From Allorhizobium pseudoryzae (GTDB lineage Bacteria; Pseudomonadota; Alphaproteobacteria; Rhizobiales; Rhizobiaceae), in the NCBI RefSeq assembly GCF_011046245.1, contig NZ_CP049244.1, positions 558,001-622,000 of the forward strand: a stretch of 64,000 bases of DNA, in the 5' to 3' direction. The position numbers were made by a program, and so were the translations under genes. The notes beneath the pieces are model-generated. The model did not search any database and was not told where the DNA came from. It worked only from the letters and a program-made list of their open reading frames with translations. Numbering within the stretch: the stretch's first letter is position 1; each line of letters begins with the position of its first letter. Shown here piece after piece: positions 21,659 to 31,374 of the stretch.

Positions 21659-22561
21659 TCAGCTTGCCTGCCGCAGCGATCGCTTTTCGAACACCAGGAC
21701 CAAGATCAGCGAGAGCGCAAAGGGGATGAGAAGATAGAGGACGCGGAAGACGATCAGCGCCGCCAGCACGTCAGACTTGTCCATCTCCGGCAATCCATTA
21801 ACGAAAACCAGTTCGAGAACACCGAGACCACCCGGAGCGGTGGAGAGCAATGCGGCTGAAAATGACATCAAAAAGATGCCGAGAACGGTGAAGAAGCCGG
21901 GATTGCCGGCACTTGGCAAGGCGAAATAGATGATGCCGGCAGCAGCAACCAATTCGATCGGACCAATGATCAACTGGAGCGCCACGGTTCTGAGATCGGG
22001 ATAGGCGATCTTCACTGGCCCGATCGACCAGGGACGGAAGTTCTTCCAGCTGCCATAGACATAGGCTGCCACAAGCAGAAGAATGAGAAGACCGATCGCG
22101 CGGGCGGCGTTCTGGGACAATCCGTGGATGAACCTCTCGCCCAAAGAGGGCTCGATCAGGAGCGTGACGCCGGACAACAGGACCGTGCCGAATGCGAAGG
22201 TGAAGGAGCAGAAGGCGACCAGTTGCCCGATCTCGATGGCACTCAGCCCCTTGGACGAATAAGCACGGTAGCGAATGACCGAGCCGGAGACGACGGATGC
22301 GCCGAGATTGTGGGAAAGCGCATAGGTGGTGAAGGAGGTCAGCGTGATGAAACACCAGCTGACCCAACGGCGCAGGTATAACAAGGCGAGCGCATCATAA
22401 CCTGCCAAAGCGCCATAGGCTGCGATGGAACACGCGATGGCGAGACACCAATGCGATATCGGGATGGCTGCGAGGCTGTCACCCAGTTCGTCCAGCGAAA
22501 GACCGCGCAGTTCCTTGTAGAGAAGCCAGGCCGACACAGCGACAACCAGCAGGCCCAGCAC
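21659..22561 (-). CDS. YbhN/UPF0104-type membrane protein (MprF N-terminal-like)
   Basis: This is an integral membrane protein of about 300 aa with some eight hydrophobic segments. It matches the flippase-like N-terminal half of lysyl-phosphatidylglycerol synthase: the conserved block SHNLGASVVSGSVIRYRAYS near residue 85 is diagnostic, followed by GLSAIEIGQLVAFCS. There is no C-terminal aminoacyl-transferase domain, so lipid translocation rather than synthesis is the likely role. The only standard start is GTG 22561, which lacks a ribosome site. Eight codons upstream, an ATT at 22585 has GGAGAAGG 5 nt before it. A TGA closes the frame just above. Convergent with the MarR gene. Confidence 0.82.
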   Translation of the reverse strand: MLGLLVVAVSAWLLYKELRGLSLDELGDSLAAIPISHWCLAIACSIAAYGALAGYDALALLYLRRWVSWCFITLTSFTTYALSHNLGASVVSGSVIRYRAYSSKGLSAIEIGQLVAFCSFTFAFGTVLLSGVTLLIEPSLGERFIHGLSQNAARAIGLLILLLVAAYVYGSWKNFRPWSIGPVKIAYPDLRTVALQLIIGPIELVAAAGIIYFALPSAGNPGFFTVLGIFLMSFSAALLSTAPGGLGVLELVFVNGLPEMDKSDVLAALIVFRVLYLLIPFALSLILVLVFEKRSLRQAS

Positions 22562-22993
22562 CGACCATCCATATTTCCTGAGAATGAACCCTTCTCCCGC
22601 TCATGCACATGTCATGGCCGCCATTGTGGGCGCCATTCTTTAATCGATGGATAAGCAGACCTGCCATCTTTTGACCAATGCGTAAAGACGGGCGAAAGTT
22701 CTACGCCTCGTCAAATTCCCGTGGCAAACGGGACAGAGCGCCGACGGCAATGCCAAGCCTCAAGCCGGGCGCACACCGTTGATGAGAAGCATGGGCTGGA
22801 AGAAACAGACCCTGGGCGGGCTCATCATCTGAGCATGGGCTCATTGGCACGAGTCTCTGGCACCATCCGCGCAGCCCTGCAGGCTGCCCCCCTGCAGGTT
22901 TTGAAGAACACTTGTCCCGGCGGCCATAATCATTCAATGGGCCGCCCGACAGGACGCCGCGGGCAAATGCGGCGTCCCCTAACGTCAATCCGG
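22562..22993. other. Intergenic region between the membrane protein and GH42 genes
   Basis: This gap of about 430 bp contains the upstream region of the YbhN-type gene, a terminator-like hairpin at 22952-22977, and otherwise nothing I can assign. Long open frames crossing it on either strand lack family resemblance and overlap the GH42 gene. Confidence 0.4.
22952..22977 (-). terminator. Terminator-like hairpin after the alpha-galactoside operon
   Basis: A perfect 9-bp stem, GGACGCCGC (22952-22960) with GCGGCGTCC (22969-22977), and an 8-nt loop lie 17 nt past the stop of the last operon gene on the minus strand. There is no U-run. Likely the 3' end of the transcript, possibly with Rho. Confidence 0.5.
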
Positions 22994-24928
22994 TCAGATC
23001 CTCTGCCAGGCGGCAACCGCCTGCGGCTTCAACACCGGCTCGCCCAGCGCTGGAACGGCTCCGTCGGGCAAAGCCCAGTCCTGCGTGCCGTAGTTGAAGG
23101 CGAAGACGAGATTGCCGCGTCGGCGAATGCGGATGAAATCCGGAACGGAGAGCGTGGAAAGGCCGGCTTTTTCGGCCGCAAGCGTCATGATGCCGGAGAG
23201 GAGCGCCTCATCCGCCCAGCAGGCCAGGTAGAGCACCCGATCCTTCTCAGTCAGCGCCGGATGGCCATCGTCGAAGCGGGCGAGAACGTTCCCCGTCGCC
23301 TCGATGTGTTCGCGCCAGCGGACGCCCGCACCCGACACCTGCCCATTCACCGGATGCGACAGCCCCGGACGCAAGGTTGCGACCTGCACCACGCGGTTAC
23401 CGGTGAGAGAGGCGAGCGGCCCCGGCGGCAGGTTCTCCGGGAAACGAAAGTTGCGATCACGGGAGCCGCTGCGGGCGCCGATCAACACGGTGCCGCCTGC
23501 CTTTTCGAGTGCTGCCCGCGCGGCCTCGTCCACTTCCGTCATGCACGGAACAACCACCAGCGGATAACCTTCAAGGCGGGCGCCGGGACGGACAAAATCG
23601 ACGTTCAGCCCCAGACGACGCAGCGCCTCGTACCAGCGGAAGCAAAGCTCCTCATAGCGGAAATCCCTGCCCTGCGGCTGGATCACCGTTGACCAGTAGC
23701 TCTGATAGTCGAAGACAAGAGCGACGGGAGCACGGTCGGTCTGCGGCAGATTGCCGAGCGCAGCCAGCTCCTGCGCCACCTGACGCGCCTCAAGCCCGCC
23801 CGGCGACCATTCGTCCAGACCGGCGAGGTTTAATCCGGCATGCATCATTTCCTGCGCGAACGTGGCCTGCCGCCAGCGGAAATAGCTGACAACCTCCGCA
23901 CCATGCGCCAGCGCCTCCCAGGTCCACAGCCGCACCATGCCCGGCTTCGGTACCGGGTTCCAGGGCGCCCAGTTCACTGGTCCCGGCTGCTGCTCCATAA
24001 CCCAGAATTTGCCTTTGCCCACCGCGCGGTAGAGGTCGTGATGGAAGGGAGCGATGTCCGGATGCGAGGTCTCCGCCCATCGATTGCGTTCGGCCTCCGA
24101 GAAGGGGAATTTTTCGACGAAACCGATCGGGTAACTGTCCCAGGAGGCGAGATCCAGATTGTCGCCGACCTTGAAGTGGTCGAAATCCAGCGTGAAGCCC
24201 ATGAAATTGTGGGTGATCCAGCGGTCGGGCGAATGTTTGCGGATGATATCGCATTGCATCCTGTCATAGGCGGCGACCTGTTCGGAGTGGAAACGCCAAA
24301 AATCCAGTCGCGTCGCCGGGTTCGGCTCTGTCACGGTGAGATTCGGCAGCACGACATCCTCAAAGCCGTTCAACTCCATCGACCAGAAAACCGAGCCCCA
24401 GGCTTCGTTCAACTGATCGACGGATTGATAGCGTAGCCGCAGCCAGCGCTTGAAGCTTTTGAGATCCTCCGGCCCCCAGGAGATCGTCGTATCGTGGCAA
24501 CCATATTCATTATCCGTCTGCCAGCCGGCAAGACCCGGATGGTTGCCATACCGCTTGGCAACGATGTCAACGATGCGCGCGCTCTCCTTCCACCAGGTCT
24601 CGGAGGAGAAGGTATAGTGGCGGCGCGACCCGAACCCGCGGGGCTTGCCGTCCTTGTCGTAGGGAAGGATGTCCGGGCACTCGTCGACCAGCCATTTCGG
24701 CGGCGTTGCGGTCGGGGTGCCGAGCACGATCTTCAGGCCCGCCTTGGCAAGAATGTCCATTGCCCGGTCCAGCCAGGCAAACTCGAACCGGTCCCGTAAC
24801 GGCTCGATGCGCGACCAGGCGAATTCGCCGATCCGAACGAAAGAGATCCCGAGTTCGACCATGCGCCGCGCATCGGTTTCCCAGCGGCTCTCATCCCAGT
24901 GTTCCGGGTAATAACAAACGCCCAGCAT
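22994..24928 (-). CDS. GH42 beta-galactosidase
   Basis: This is a 644-aa glycoside hydrolase of family GH42. The N-terminal barrel begins with the typical LGVCYYPEHWDESRWETDA and continues with GISFVRIGEFAWSRIEP and TATPPKWL. The acid/base glutamate is in WQTDNEYGCHDT (about residue 143) and the nucleophile is in the WVMEQQPGPVNWAP block (about 310). There is no signal peptide. It is the last gene of the alpha-galactoside operon, its start overlapping the ATPase stop by one base. Together with the GH36 enzyme it lets the cell strip both alpha- and beta-linked galactose after uptake. Confidence 0.92.
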   Translation of the reverse strand: MLGVCYYPEHWDESRWETDARRMVELGISFVRIGEFAWSRIEPLRDRFEFAWLDRAMDILAKAGLKIVLGTPTATPPKWLVDECPDILPYDKDGKPRGFGSRRHYTFSSETWWKESARIVDIVAKRYGNHPGLAGWQTDNEYGCHDTTISWGPEDLKSFKRWLRLRYQSVDQLNEAWGSVFWSMELNGFEDVVLPNLTVTEPNPATRLDFWRFHSEQVAAYDRMQCDIIRKHSPDRWITHNFMGFTLDFDHFKVGDNLDLASWDSYPIGFVEKFPFSEAERNRWAETSHPDIAPFHHDLYRAVGKGKFWVMEQQPGPVNWAPWNPVPKPGMVRLWTWEALAHGAEVVSYFRWRQATFAQEMMHAGLNLAGLDEWSPGGLEARQVAQELAALGNLPQTDRAPVALVFDYQSYWSTVIQPQGRDFRYEELCFRWYEALRRLGLNVDFVRPGARLEGYPLVVVPCMTEVDEAARAALEKAGGTVLIGARSGSRDRNFRFPENLPPGPLASLTGNRVVQVATLRPGLSHPVNGQVSGAGVRWREHIEATGNVLARFDDGHPALTEKDRVLYLACWADEALLSGIMTLAAEKAGLSTLSVPDFIRIRRRGNLVFAFNYGTQDWALPDGAVPALGEPVLKPQAVAAWQRI

Positions 24929-26022
24929 TATCGTGTCAGATCCCCATTGATGACGGCGAGCCCGTTCGCGTCGAACAGATGGCAGGCCTTTGCATTGATT
25001 CCGAGCCGGATCGTGTCGCCCGGTCTTTCCCGCGCCAACCCATCGGCCTTGACGGCGAGTTCCGAGCCGTCCGATAGCGTGACAAAGAAGAGCGTTTCCG
25101 AACCGAGATATTCGGCGAGCTTCACGGTTGCCTCGATCACCACATCGCCCTTGCCGGTGGCATCGATGTGCTCCGGGCGCAGGCCAAAACTCATCTCGCC
25201 GCCACTGACGCTAGCACCGTGGGTCGGCAGGTGAAGATCTGCGCCGGGCAGGGCGATGGTCACAGAACCGCCCTCGCCAGCGGCAACCGCCACCTTGAGG
25301 ACATTCATCTTCGGCGAGCCGATGAACCCGGCCACAAAGAGGTTGTTCGGTCGGTGATAGAGTTCCAACGGCGTGCCAACCTGTTCGATCCGGCCGGCCG
25401 ACAGCACGACGATCTTGTCGGCCATGGTCATCGCCTCGACCTGGTCATGCGTCACGTAGATCATCGTCGCCTTCAGGTCCTGGTGCAGTGTCGACAGCTC
25501 AGTGCGCATCTGAACGCGCAAGGCCGCATCCAGGTTCGACAGCGGCTCGTCGAACAGGAAGACTTCCGGATTACGCACGATTGCGCGACCGATAGCAACG
25601 CGCTGGCGCTGGCCACCGGAAAGCTGGCCGGGCTTGCGCTTCAGAAGCGCATCGAGCTGCAGCATCTTCGCCGCACGTGCCGTGCGTTCGGCGATCAGCT
25701 CCTTCGGGTGGCCGGTCATCTTGAGGCCGAAGCCGATGTTTTCGGCCACCGTCATGTGCGGATAGAGCGCATAGGACTGGAAAACCATGGCCACGCCGCG
25801 TTCCGACGGCCCGACCTTCGTCATCTCGCGCCCGCCGATCGACAGCGCCCCCGAAGTGATCTCCTCAAGGCCGGCAATCATGCGCAGCAAGGTCGATTTT
25901 CCGCAGCCGGACGGGCCGACGAACACGCAGAACTCGCCGTCCCTCACATCGAGATCGACGCCCTTGATGACCTCGAGCGCACCGAACTGTTTTCTGACCT
26001 GGCGAAGGCTGACATCAGCCAT
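24928..26022 (-). CDS. Sugar ABC transporter ATPase (MalK/UgpC type), alpha-galactoside operon
   Basis: This is a 364-aa importer ATPase. It has Walker A GPSGCGKST (about residues 36-44), Q-loop in VFQSYALYPH, signature LSGGQRQR (about 134), Walker B FLFDEPLSNLD, H-loop YVTHDQVEA, and a C-terminal regulatory domain with FGLRPEHID. The start at 26022 overlaps the end of the GH36 gene by 8 nt; the longer open frame to 26130 lies in that gene. It is separated from its permeases by the alpha-galactosidase gene, but has only one importer to serve in this operon. Confidence 0.92.
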   Translation of the reverse strand: MADVSLRQVRKQFGALEVIKGVDLDVRDGEFCVFVGPSGCGKSTLLRMIAGLEEITSGALSIGGREMTKVGPSERGVAMVFQSYALYPHMTVAENIGFGLKMTGHPKELIAERTARAAKMLQLDALLKRKPGQLSGGQRQRVAIGRAIVRNPEVFLFDEPLSNLDAALRVQMRTELSTLHQDLKATMIYVTHDQVEAMTMADKIVVLSAGRIEQVGTPLELYHRPNNLFVAGFIGSPKMNVLKVAVAAGEGGSVTIALPGADLHLPTHGASVSGGEMSFGLRPEHIDATGKGDVVIEATVKLAEYLGSETLFFVTLSDGSELAVKADGLARERPGDTIRLGINAKACHLFDANGLAVINGDLTR

Positions 26023-28120
26023 GGATCTTGCCCCCCTTTGATGGAATGAGTTCAAGCAGCATCGCGCTTTCCGGCCTGAGCATCGGCAGCGGCAACCCGC
26101 CCATGCCGGCACTTTCGAGATTGAACGCAATGGCGCCGGAGAGAAGCCGAGTCTGCCCCTCGGACATGCGGATGACGTTGGGCTGCGCCGGCAGAACGGT
26201 CCGGATCGTCCACGCCCCGCCCAAACGGGTCACATGCTCCGGCAGCACCAGCGGTGCCGGCTGCTCGTTGACCATCTGCGGCCCCTGCGCGACGATCAGC
26301 ACGATCCTTTCGGCACCGGCGGCGCCCCAGACGTAACGACCATCCACGGGCTCCATGTGGAAATTGGCGCCCGACGCGTGGAAGAGGTCACGCAGGCGCT
26401 TGTAGGTCTCGATATACACCTTGAGCTCATCACGTTCGTCCGCGCTCAACTCCAACGGGTTGAGTTCGACGCCGAGATGATAGGCAATCGCCACCAGGGC
26501 ACGGAAAGACAGCGTGTGCCGGCGGCCCGTCTGGTGGTTCGGCGACGCGGAGATATGGCTGCCGAGGATTTCCGGCGGCACGAAACGGGAAGCACCCCGC
26601 TGGATCTCCAGCCGCTCCAGAGCGTCGGTGCAATCCGAGGCCCAGACCCGATGGGTCCTTGCCAGCACGCCGTAATCGATGCGACCACCGCCGGACGCGC
26701 AGCTTTCAATCTCGACACCCGGATGCGCCGCGCGGATACGGTCCATCAGAGCGTAGACCGCGCGGGTCTGCGCCGCGATCCTGGCGCGACCATCGCCACC
26801 GCCGGCATGGGTCAGGTCACGGTTCATGTCCCATTTGATGTAGGAGACCGCGTGGTTGGACAGCACCGCGTCGATCTTCGAAAACAGGTAATCGGAGACT
26901 TCGGGCCGCGTCAGGTCCAGCACCAGCTGCGTGCGCGATTGGAGGATCGGCCTGCCCTCGATCGTCAGTGCCCAGTCCGGATGCGCCTTGTAGAGCTCGG
27001 AGACGGGATTGACCATTTCCGGTTCGAACCAGATGCCGAACTGCATGCCGAGCCCGGTTACGTGATCGACCAGCGGCTTCAACCCGTCGGGATATTTGCG
27101 CGGATCGATATCCCAGTCGCCGAGGCTCGTCGTGTCGTCGTCGCGCCGGCCGAACCAGCCGTCGTCCAGCACGAAACGTTCAATGCCGAGTTCCGCCGCA
27201 GCCGTTGCCTGCGCCTTCAGCGAATCCATCCGGTGATCGAAGTAGTTGCCTTCCCAGGTGTTCAGCATCACCGGGCGCGGGCTCATCGCTCCGTGGGGCC
27301 AGGTCATCAACCCGCCGCGCACGAATGAGTGGAAGGCTGCCGTATCCGGACCGGCATAGGCAGTCGGGCTCTCGTAGCGCGCGCCCGGCACCAGGATCAT
27401 CTCGCCCGGCTCGAACAGCTCTCCCAGATGGACCAGACGCCGGCCATCATCCGTGCGGTCGATGACCATCTGATGATTGCCGCTGAAACCGAGCGTCACA
27501 CCGAAGCGCTGGCCGGCACCTTCAACGAAGAGCATGGGGAAACGGTCATGCGAGGTGCGGCCGCGGCGGTTTTCCTGCGCCCAGATGCCGTTGCCCAGCA
27601 CCTCGCGCCGGGTCTGGAATTCTCGTCCCCACATGCCGGTAAAGCTCATGACCTCCACCGCACCGGCAGGCGCCAGGAAGGTTCCGGCCATGCATCGGTC
27701 GAGGTGGTAATCGCTGTCGCCGTCATTGATGAGCGTGGTAGCGATCGAGATGACGCCCCCGGCATGTTCCTTGAGCGTAACGGACAGCGAGAGCCTGGCC
27801 ACGGTATCTGTGGCCGACAGCATGATCTGGTTTGCCGCCCGTTGGACGGTCCATCCCGCAAGCTGCACAACAAAATCACGGCCGGACCGATGACCGGCAA
27901 TCGCCGGCCAGCCGAAAAAACCCATGCCGCCGGTGGGCAGCAGGACGGCAGACGGCACGGCAATGTCCATGCCGTTGATGCGGCTCGCGCGTTCGACCTC
28001 AACGAGCGGGTCGGCAATCGCGGCGGCCGATCCCAAATTCAGGATTTCCGGCATGCCGCGATCGGGCAGTCGCAGGCTCATGACAAAATTGCCGGAGCCG
28101 ATATGCACAATCTCACTCAT
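26015..28120 (-). CDS. GH36 alpha-galactosidase
   Basis: This is a 701-aa cytoplasmic alpha-galactosidase of family GH36, the bacterial retaining type. The nucleophile aspartate is in the hallmark SYIKWDMNRD (about residue 442), and the acid/base aspartate is in ASDCTDALERL (about 505), with ESCASGGGRIDYG between them. FVLDDGWFGRRDDD and WFEPEMVNP are further family blocks. ATG 28120 overlaps the stop of the upstream permease (ATGA); the frame open to 28411 reads through that permease. The enzyme would hydrolyse raffinose- or melibiose-type sugars delivered by the surrounding ABC genes. Confidence 0.93.
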   Translation of the reverse strand: MSEIVHIGSGNFVMSLRLPDRGMPEILNLGSAAAIADPLVEVERASRINGMDIAVPSAVLLPTGGMGFFGWPAIAGHRSGRDFVVQLAGWTVQRAANQIMLSATDTVARLSLSVTLKEHAGGVISIATTLINDGDSDYHLDRCMAGTFLAPAGAVEVMSFTGMWGREFQTRREVLGNGIWAQENRRGRTSHDRFPMLFVEGAGQRFGVTLGFSGNHQMVIDRTDDGRRLVHLGELFEPGEMILVPGARYESPTAYAGPDTAAFHSFVRGGLMTWPHGAMSPRPVMLNTWEGNYFDHRMDSLKAQATAAAELGIERFVLDDGWFGRRDDDTTSLGDWDIDPRKYPDGLKPLVDHVTGLGMQFGIWFEPEMVNPVSELYKAHPDWALTIEGRPILQSRTQLVLDLTRPEVSDYLFSKIDAVLSNHAVSYIKWDMNRDLTHAGGGDGRARIAAQTRAVYALMDRIRAAHPGVEIESCASGGGRIDYGVLARTHRVWASDCTDALERLEIQRGASRFVPPEILGSHISASPNHQTGRRHTLSFRALVAIAYHLGVELNPLELSADERDELKVYIETYKRLRDLFHASGANFHMEPVDGRYVWGAAGAERIVLIVAQGPQMVNEQPAPLVLPEHVTRLGGAWTIRTVLPAQPNVIRMSEGQTRLLSGAIAFNLESAGMGGLPLPMLRPESAMLLELIPSKGGKIHG

Positions 28121-28968
28121 CCCTTGGTGGCTCCAAGCGTCAGGCCGGCGATGAAATGCCGCTGCATCAGGAAAAACATGGCGACCGGCGGCAGCGCCGC
28201 GACGATCGAACCGGCGGAAACCAGGTGCCAGGCGGCAACCCACTGGCCGTTCAGCGAGTAAAGCCCGGCGGTCACGGGCATGGCATGCTGGCCCTGAACC
28301 AGCACCGTCGCCCAGAAATAGTCGTTCCAGACGAAGGTGAAGACGAGCACGGAGAGCGCTGCGATGGCAGGCCGCATCAGGGGCAGCACGATGTAGCGAA
28401 AGATCCGCCATTCGGAGACGCCTTCGACGCGGGCGGATTCGATCAGCGCAAAGGGCAGGCCCTTGATGAAGTTGCGCATGAACAGCGTGCAGAAACCGGT
28501 CTGGAAGGCAACATGGAAGAGCACCAACCCAAGCGTCGTATCATAGAGCCCGGCGCGCAAGGTCATGTCGCGCACCGGCACCATCAGGATTTGGAACGGG
28601 ATGAAATTGCCGGCCACGAACAGGAAGAAGAGCAGCAGATTGCCCTTGAACCGGTAGACGGCCAAAGCAAAACCCGTGAGGCAGGAGAGCGCCACGGCGC
28701 CGATGACGGTCGGGATCGTCACCTTGAAGGAATTCAGGATGTAAAGACCAATCGGCGAATCGCGGAAGACGGTCGTATAGTTCTCGACGCCTGCAAAGCC
28801 GGAGGGAATGCCGAAATAGTTGCCGGCCGCCAGGTCGCCCACCGGACGCACCGAGGTGATGGCGACACCGATGAGCGGCAGAAGCCACAGGATCAGCGCC
28901 AGCGGCAGCACAATCTTGTACGCTATCTGCGCAAAGGGGCTCGCCTTGTGGATGGGTGTCGGAAACAT
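28117..28968 (-). CDS. Sugar ABC transporter permease (MalG type), alpha-galactoside operon
   Basis: This is an inner-membrane permease of 283 aa with six hydrophobic segments, an EAA-type loop (LIESARVEGVSEWRIFRYIV) and the C-terminal FIAGLTLGATKG typical of MalG proteins. Its start overlaps the preceding permease stop by one base, and its stop overlaps the GH36 start by 4 nt, so translation is coupled. Confidence 0.92.
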   Translation of the reverse strand: MFPTPIHKASPFAQIAYKIVLPLALILWLLPLIGVAITSVRPVGDLAAGNYFGIPSGFAGVENYTTVFRDSPIGLYILNSFKVTIPTVIGAVALSCLTGFALAVYRFKGNLLLFFLFVAGNFIPFQILMVPVRDMTLRAGLYDTTLGLVLFHVAFQTGFCTLFMRNFIKGLPFALIESARVEGVSEWRIFRYIVLPLMRPAIAALSVLVFTFVWNDYFWATVLVQGQHAMPVTAGLYSLNGQWVAAWHLVSAGSIVAALPPVAMFFLMQRHFIAGLTLGATKG

Positions 28969-29876
28969 CAGGCGTTCCTTTCCTGCGACAGCATGCGCAC
29001 GATGAAAAGCGTGATGAAGACCATCATGATGAGGAACAGCACCACGGCGATGGCCGCGCCATAGCCCATGCGGAAGCCGTATTCGGATAGCGCCTGTTCA
29101 TACATGAAATACGACAGCACCTGACTGGAGCCATAGGGGCCGCCGGCCGTCATGATCGACACGAGATCGAACGAACGCAGCGAGCCGATGACGGTGACGA
29201 CCATGGCGATGAAGGTGGCCGGCGCCAGTTGCGGCAGGATGACGAACCATAGAAGCTTCGCTCCCTTCGCGCCGTCCATGCGGGCGGCTTCCACCTGCTC
29301 CGGATTGATGTTGTTGAGACCGGTCAGGTAGAGGATCATGCAATAGGCCGTCTGCGGCCAGAGGCCGGCGGCGATAATGCCGTAGGTAACAAACCGTTCG
29401 TCGGCCAGGACAGCGACCTGTTCCCCCGTCAGCCATGCGATCAGCTGAGAAAAGAGCCCGAAATTCGGCGCATAGAACCAGGTGAACATGAGGCCCACGA
29501 CCACCTGGCTGATCACGAACGGGAAAAAGAACAGCGACTTGTAGAGCCGAATGCCCGTGACCGTCTGATTGAGAAAGAGAGCAACCGCAAGCCCTGCCGG
29601 AATCGACAGCAGATAGAGGACCAGCCAGATGACGTTGTTCTTCAGCGACGTGTAGAAATCGTCGTCATCCAGAAGCTCGATGTAGTTGCCGAGCCCGATC
29701 CATACCTTTTCGCCCAGCCCGTCCCATTCGTGAAAGCTGATCCAGATGGATTGGACGATCGGCACCAGCACGTAGATGATGAACATCAGGAAGCCGGGCG
29801 CGAGAAACAGCCAGGGAGCAAGCTTCTGCTGGTTCTGCTTCCAGAAGCCCGGCGGGGAAGAAACGACCTCGGTCAC
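28968..29876 (-). CDS. Sugar ABC transporter permease (MalF type), alpha-galactoside operon
   Basis: This is the partner permease, about 302 aa, with six predicted membrane spans beginning with WLFLAPGFLMFIIYVLVP and an EAA loop (QVEAARMDGAKGAKLLWFVI). I place the start at GTG 29876, 5 nt after GAGGTG; the open frame extends to 29945 but lacks a ribosome site there. An inverted repeat lies between it and the binding-protein gene. Confidence 0.9.
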   Translation of the reverse strand: MTEVVSSPPGFWKQNQQKLAPWLFLAPGFLMFIIYVLVPIVQSIWISFHEWDGLGEKVWIGLGNYIELLDDDDFYTSLKNNVIWLVLYLLSIPAGLAVALFLNQTVTGIRLYKSLFFFPFVISQVVVGLMFTWFYAPNFGLFSQLIAWLTGEQVAVLADERFVTYGIIAAGLWPQTAYCMILYLTGLNNINPEQVEAARMDGAKGAKLLWFVILPQLAPATFIAMVVTVIGSLRSFDLVSIMTAGGPYGSSQVLSYFMYEQALSEYGFRMGYGAAIAVVLFLIMMVFITLFIVRMLSQERNA

Positions 29877-29910
29877 GGCGACACCTCGCAATGTTTCACG
29901 AGAAGAAGCA

Positions 29911-29949
29911 CCGGATGCCATCCTTCTTATGGGAGGCTTCGGCATCCGG
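29911..29949 (-). other. Intercistronic inverted repeat after the binding-protein gene
   Basis: Perfect 9-nt arms, CCGGATGCC (29911-29919) and GGCATCCGG (29941-29949), are separated by 21 nt and lie just past the binding-protein stop. As in the SQ operon, a hairpin here could stabilise the receptor part of the message. The role is inferred. Confidence 0.5.
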
Positions 29950-29964
29950 CGCCGGGAGGATCAC

Positions 29965-31197
29965 TTATTTGTAGACGCGCTGGCGGATCTTATCGAGGCG
30001 AGCCAGAATGGCGTCCGCCTTGTCCGGCTTGACCATGAACTCCTGGAACCCTTCCATGCCGGCCTTGGCCATTTCGGCCGGCGCATCGCGGTCGTAGAAC
30101 TGTGCCAGCGCATAGGCGTTGGACAGCATTTCGAAACCCGCCCGCAGGAAAGGATCGTCAGACTTGGTCGCCTGGTTGTTGATCGGCAACTGCCCCAGGA
30201 TCGCATTCATCTTCGTCTGGGTTTCGGGCAGCGCCAGATAGGCCAGGAACGTGCGGGCATCCGCCTTGTTCTTGGCGCCCGACGGGATGTGGAAGGATTC
30301 GGTCGGCGCATCCTCGGCCATCGGAATGCCGGGCGTGATGACCGGGAACTGCAGGAAGCCGATCTGGTCTTCCTTCAGCCCGCCATCCTTCATGGTGGCA
30401 ACCGCAAAATTGCCCATCAGATACATGGCCGCCTTGCCCTGCACCATCAGCGGTACCGCGTCCTGCCAGTCAATGGCCGCATGGTTTTCGTTGAAATAGC
30501 CCGGCTTCACGAGTTCGGCCCATTTGTCGAACACGGCTTTGACGCGCGGGTCGGTGTAGGGGACCTTCCCGGCCGTCAGATCCATATGGAACTCGTACCC
30601 GTTGACGCGAAGGTTCAGGTAATCGAACCAGCCGCCCGTTGGCCAGAGCGCCTTGGTGCCGATGGTGAATGGCGTGATACCGGCGGCCTTCAGTTTTTCA
30701 CACGCAGCCAGCAGTTCCGCCCAGGTCTTCGGCGGGGCAATGCCCTTCTCCGCAAAGATGTCCTTGCGATAGTAGATGCCCCATTGATACGTGGAATAAG
30801 GGATCCCCCACTTCTTGCCGTCGATTTCCATCGACTTGGTCGCCGACTTCAGCTGGTTGTTCAGGTCACCCTGCGCCCAGAGATCGCTCACATCCTCGAA
30901 TAGTCCCGCCTTGACGAAGGGAGCCATCCGGTTGCCGGAGTACCAGGACACGACATCCGGCGGGTCCGCCGTCAGGAAGTTGCGAATGGCGGACTTGTAG
31001 CCTTCGTGGTCAAAGTTGTTCCACTTGACCTTGATATCTGGATGCGCCTTCTGGAAATCCGCGATCAGCTGCTCCATCGCCTTTTTCGGGGCCGGATCGG
31101 ACTGGTCCGAATTGATCACCAGGTCGCCGGCGAAAGCGGTCGCCGCGGTCAGGGCATAGGCAAGGCTGAAGCCTGCCAAAGACTTACGTGTTATCAT
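29965..31197 (-). CDS. Extracellular solute-binding protein family 1, probable alpha-galactoside receptor
   Basis: This is a periplasmic receptor of 410 aa with a Sec signal (basic MITRKS, hydrophobic core, cleavage after AFA at about residue 23). Family-1 marks are FQKAHPDIKVKWN near residue 45 and YYRKDIFAEKGIAPPKTWAE near 150. ATG 31197 follows GGGAGG at a good distance; a much longer frame to 32103 runs antisense through the regulator gene and is rejected. It is the first gene of the minus-strand operon and is divergent from the MelR-like regulator. Ligand inferred from the alpha-galactosidase. Confidence 0.9.
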   Translation of the reverse strand: MITRKSLAGFSLAYALTAATAFAGDLVINSDQSDPAPKKAMEQLIADFQKAHPDIKVKWNNFDHEGYKSAIRNFLTADPPDVVSWYSGNRMAPFVKAGLFEDVSDLWAQGDLNNQLKSATKSMEIDGKKWGIPYSTYQWGIYYRKDIFAEKGIAPPKTWAELLAACEKLKAAGITPFTIGTKALWPTGGWFDYLNLRVNGYEFHMDLTAGKVPYTDPRVKAVFDKWAELVKPGYFNENHAAIDWQDAVPLMVQGKAAMYLMGNFAVATMKDGGLKEDQIGFLQFPVITPGIPMAEDAPTESFHIPSGAKNKADARTFLAYLALPETQTKMNAILGQLPINNQATKSDDPFLRAGFEMLSNAYALAQFYDRDAPAEMAKAGMEGFQEFMVKPDKADAILARLDKIRQRVYK

Positions 31198-31374
31198 GTC
31201 ATCCTCCCAAAGATCCCTTGCATGCCTGCCCGGAAGCGCAATGCATCGCGTCCGCCTCCCCGCAGTCGCAGGCTTGACAGTGACCGAGAAAGCCGCAACT
31301 TTCCTCCATGGTTTGGCGATAAATTTCCGGAATCCTAACATCTGGAGGACGCACCGACGATTCGTTCTGCAACA
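31198..31374. promoter_or_regulatory. Divergent promoter region, alpha-galactoside operon and MelR-like gene
   Basis: This 177-bp gap must hold the promoters for both directions. A TTGACA hexamer occurs at 31274-31279 but without a good -10 at the right distance. I found no clear AraC-type direct repeats by eye. A GGAGG at about 31344 is too far from the annotated GTG to serve it. Confidence 0.4.

Noticed and set aside
22721-23692. 323-codon plus-strand open frame over the GH42 3' end
   Set aside because: Antisense to GH42 beta-galactosidase with Arg/His-rich composition and no family resemblance.
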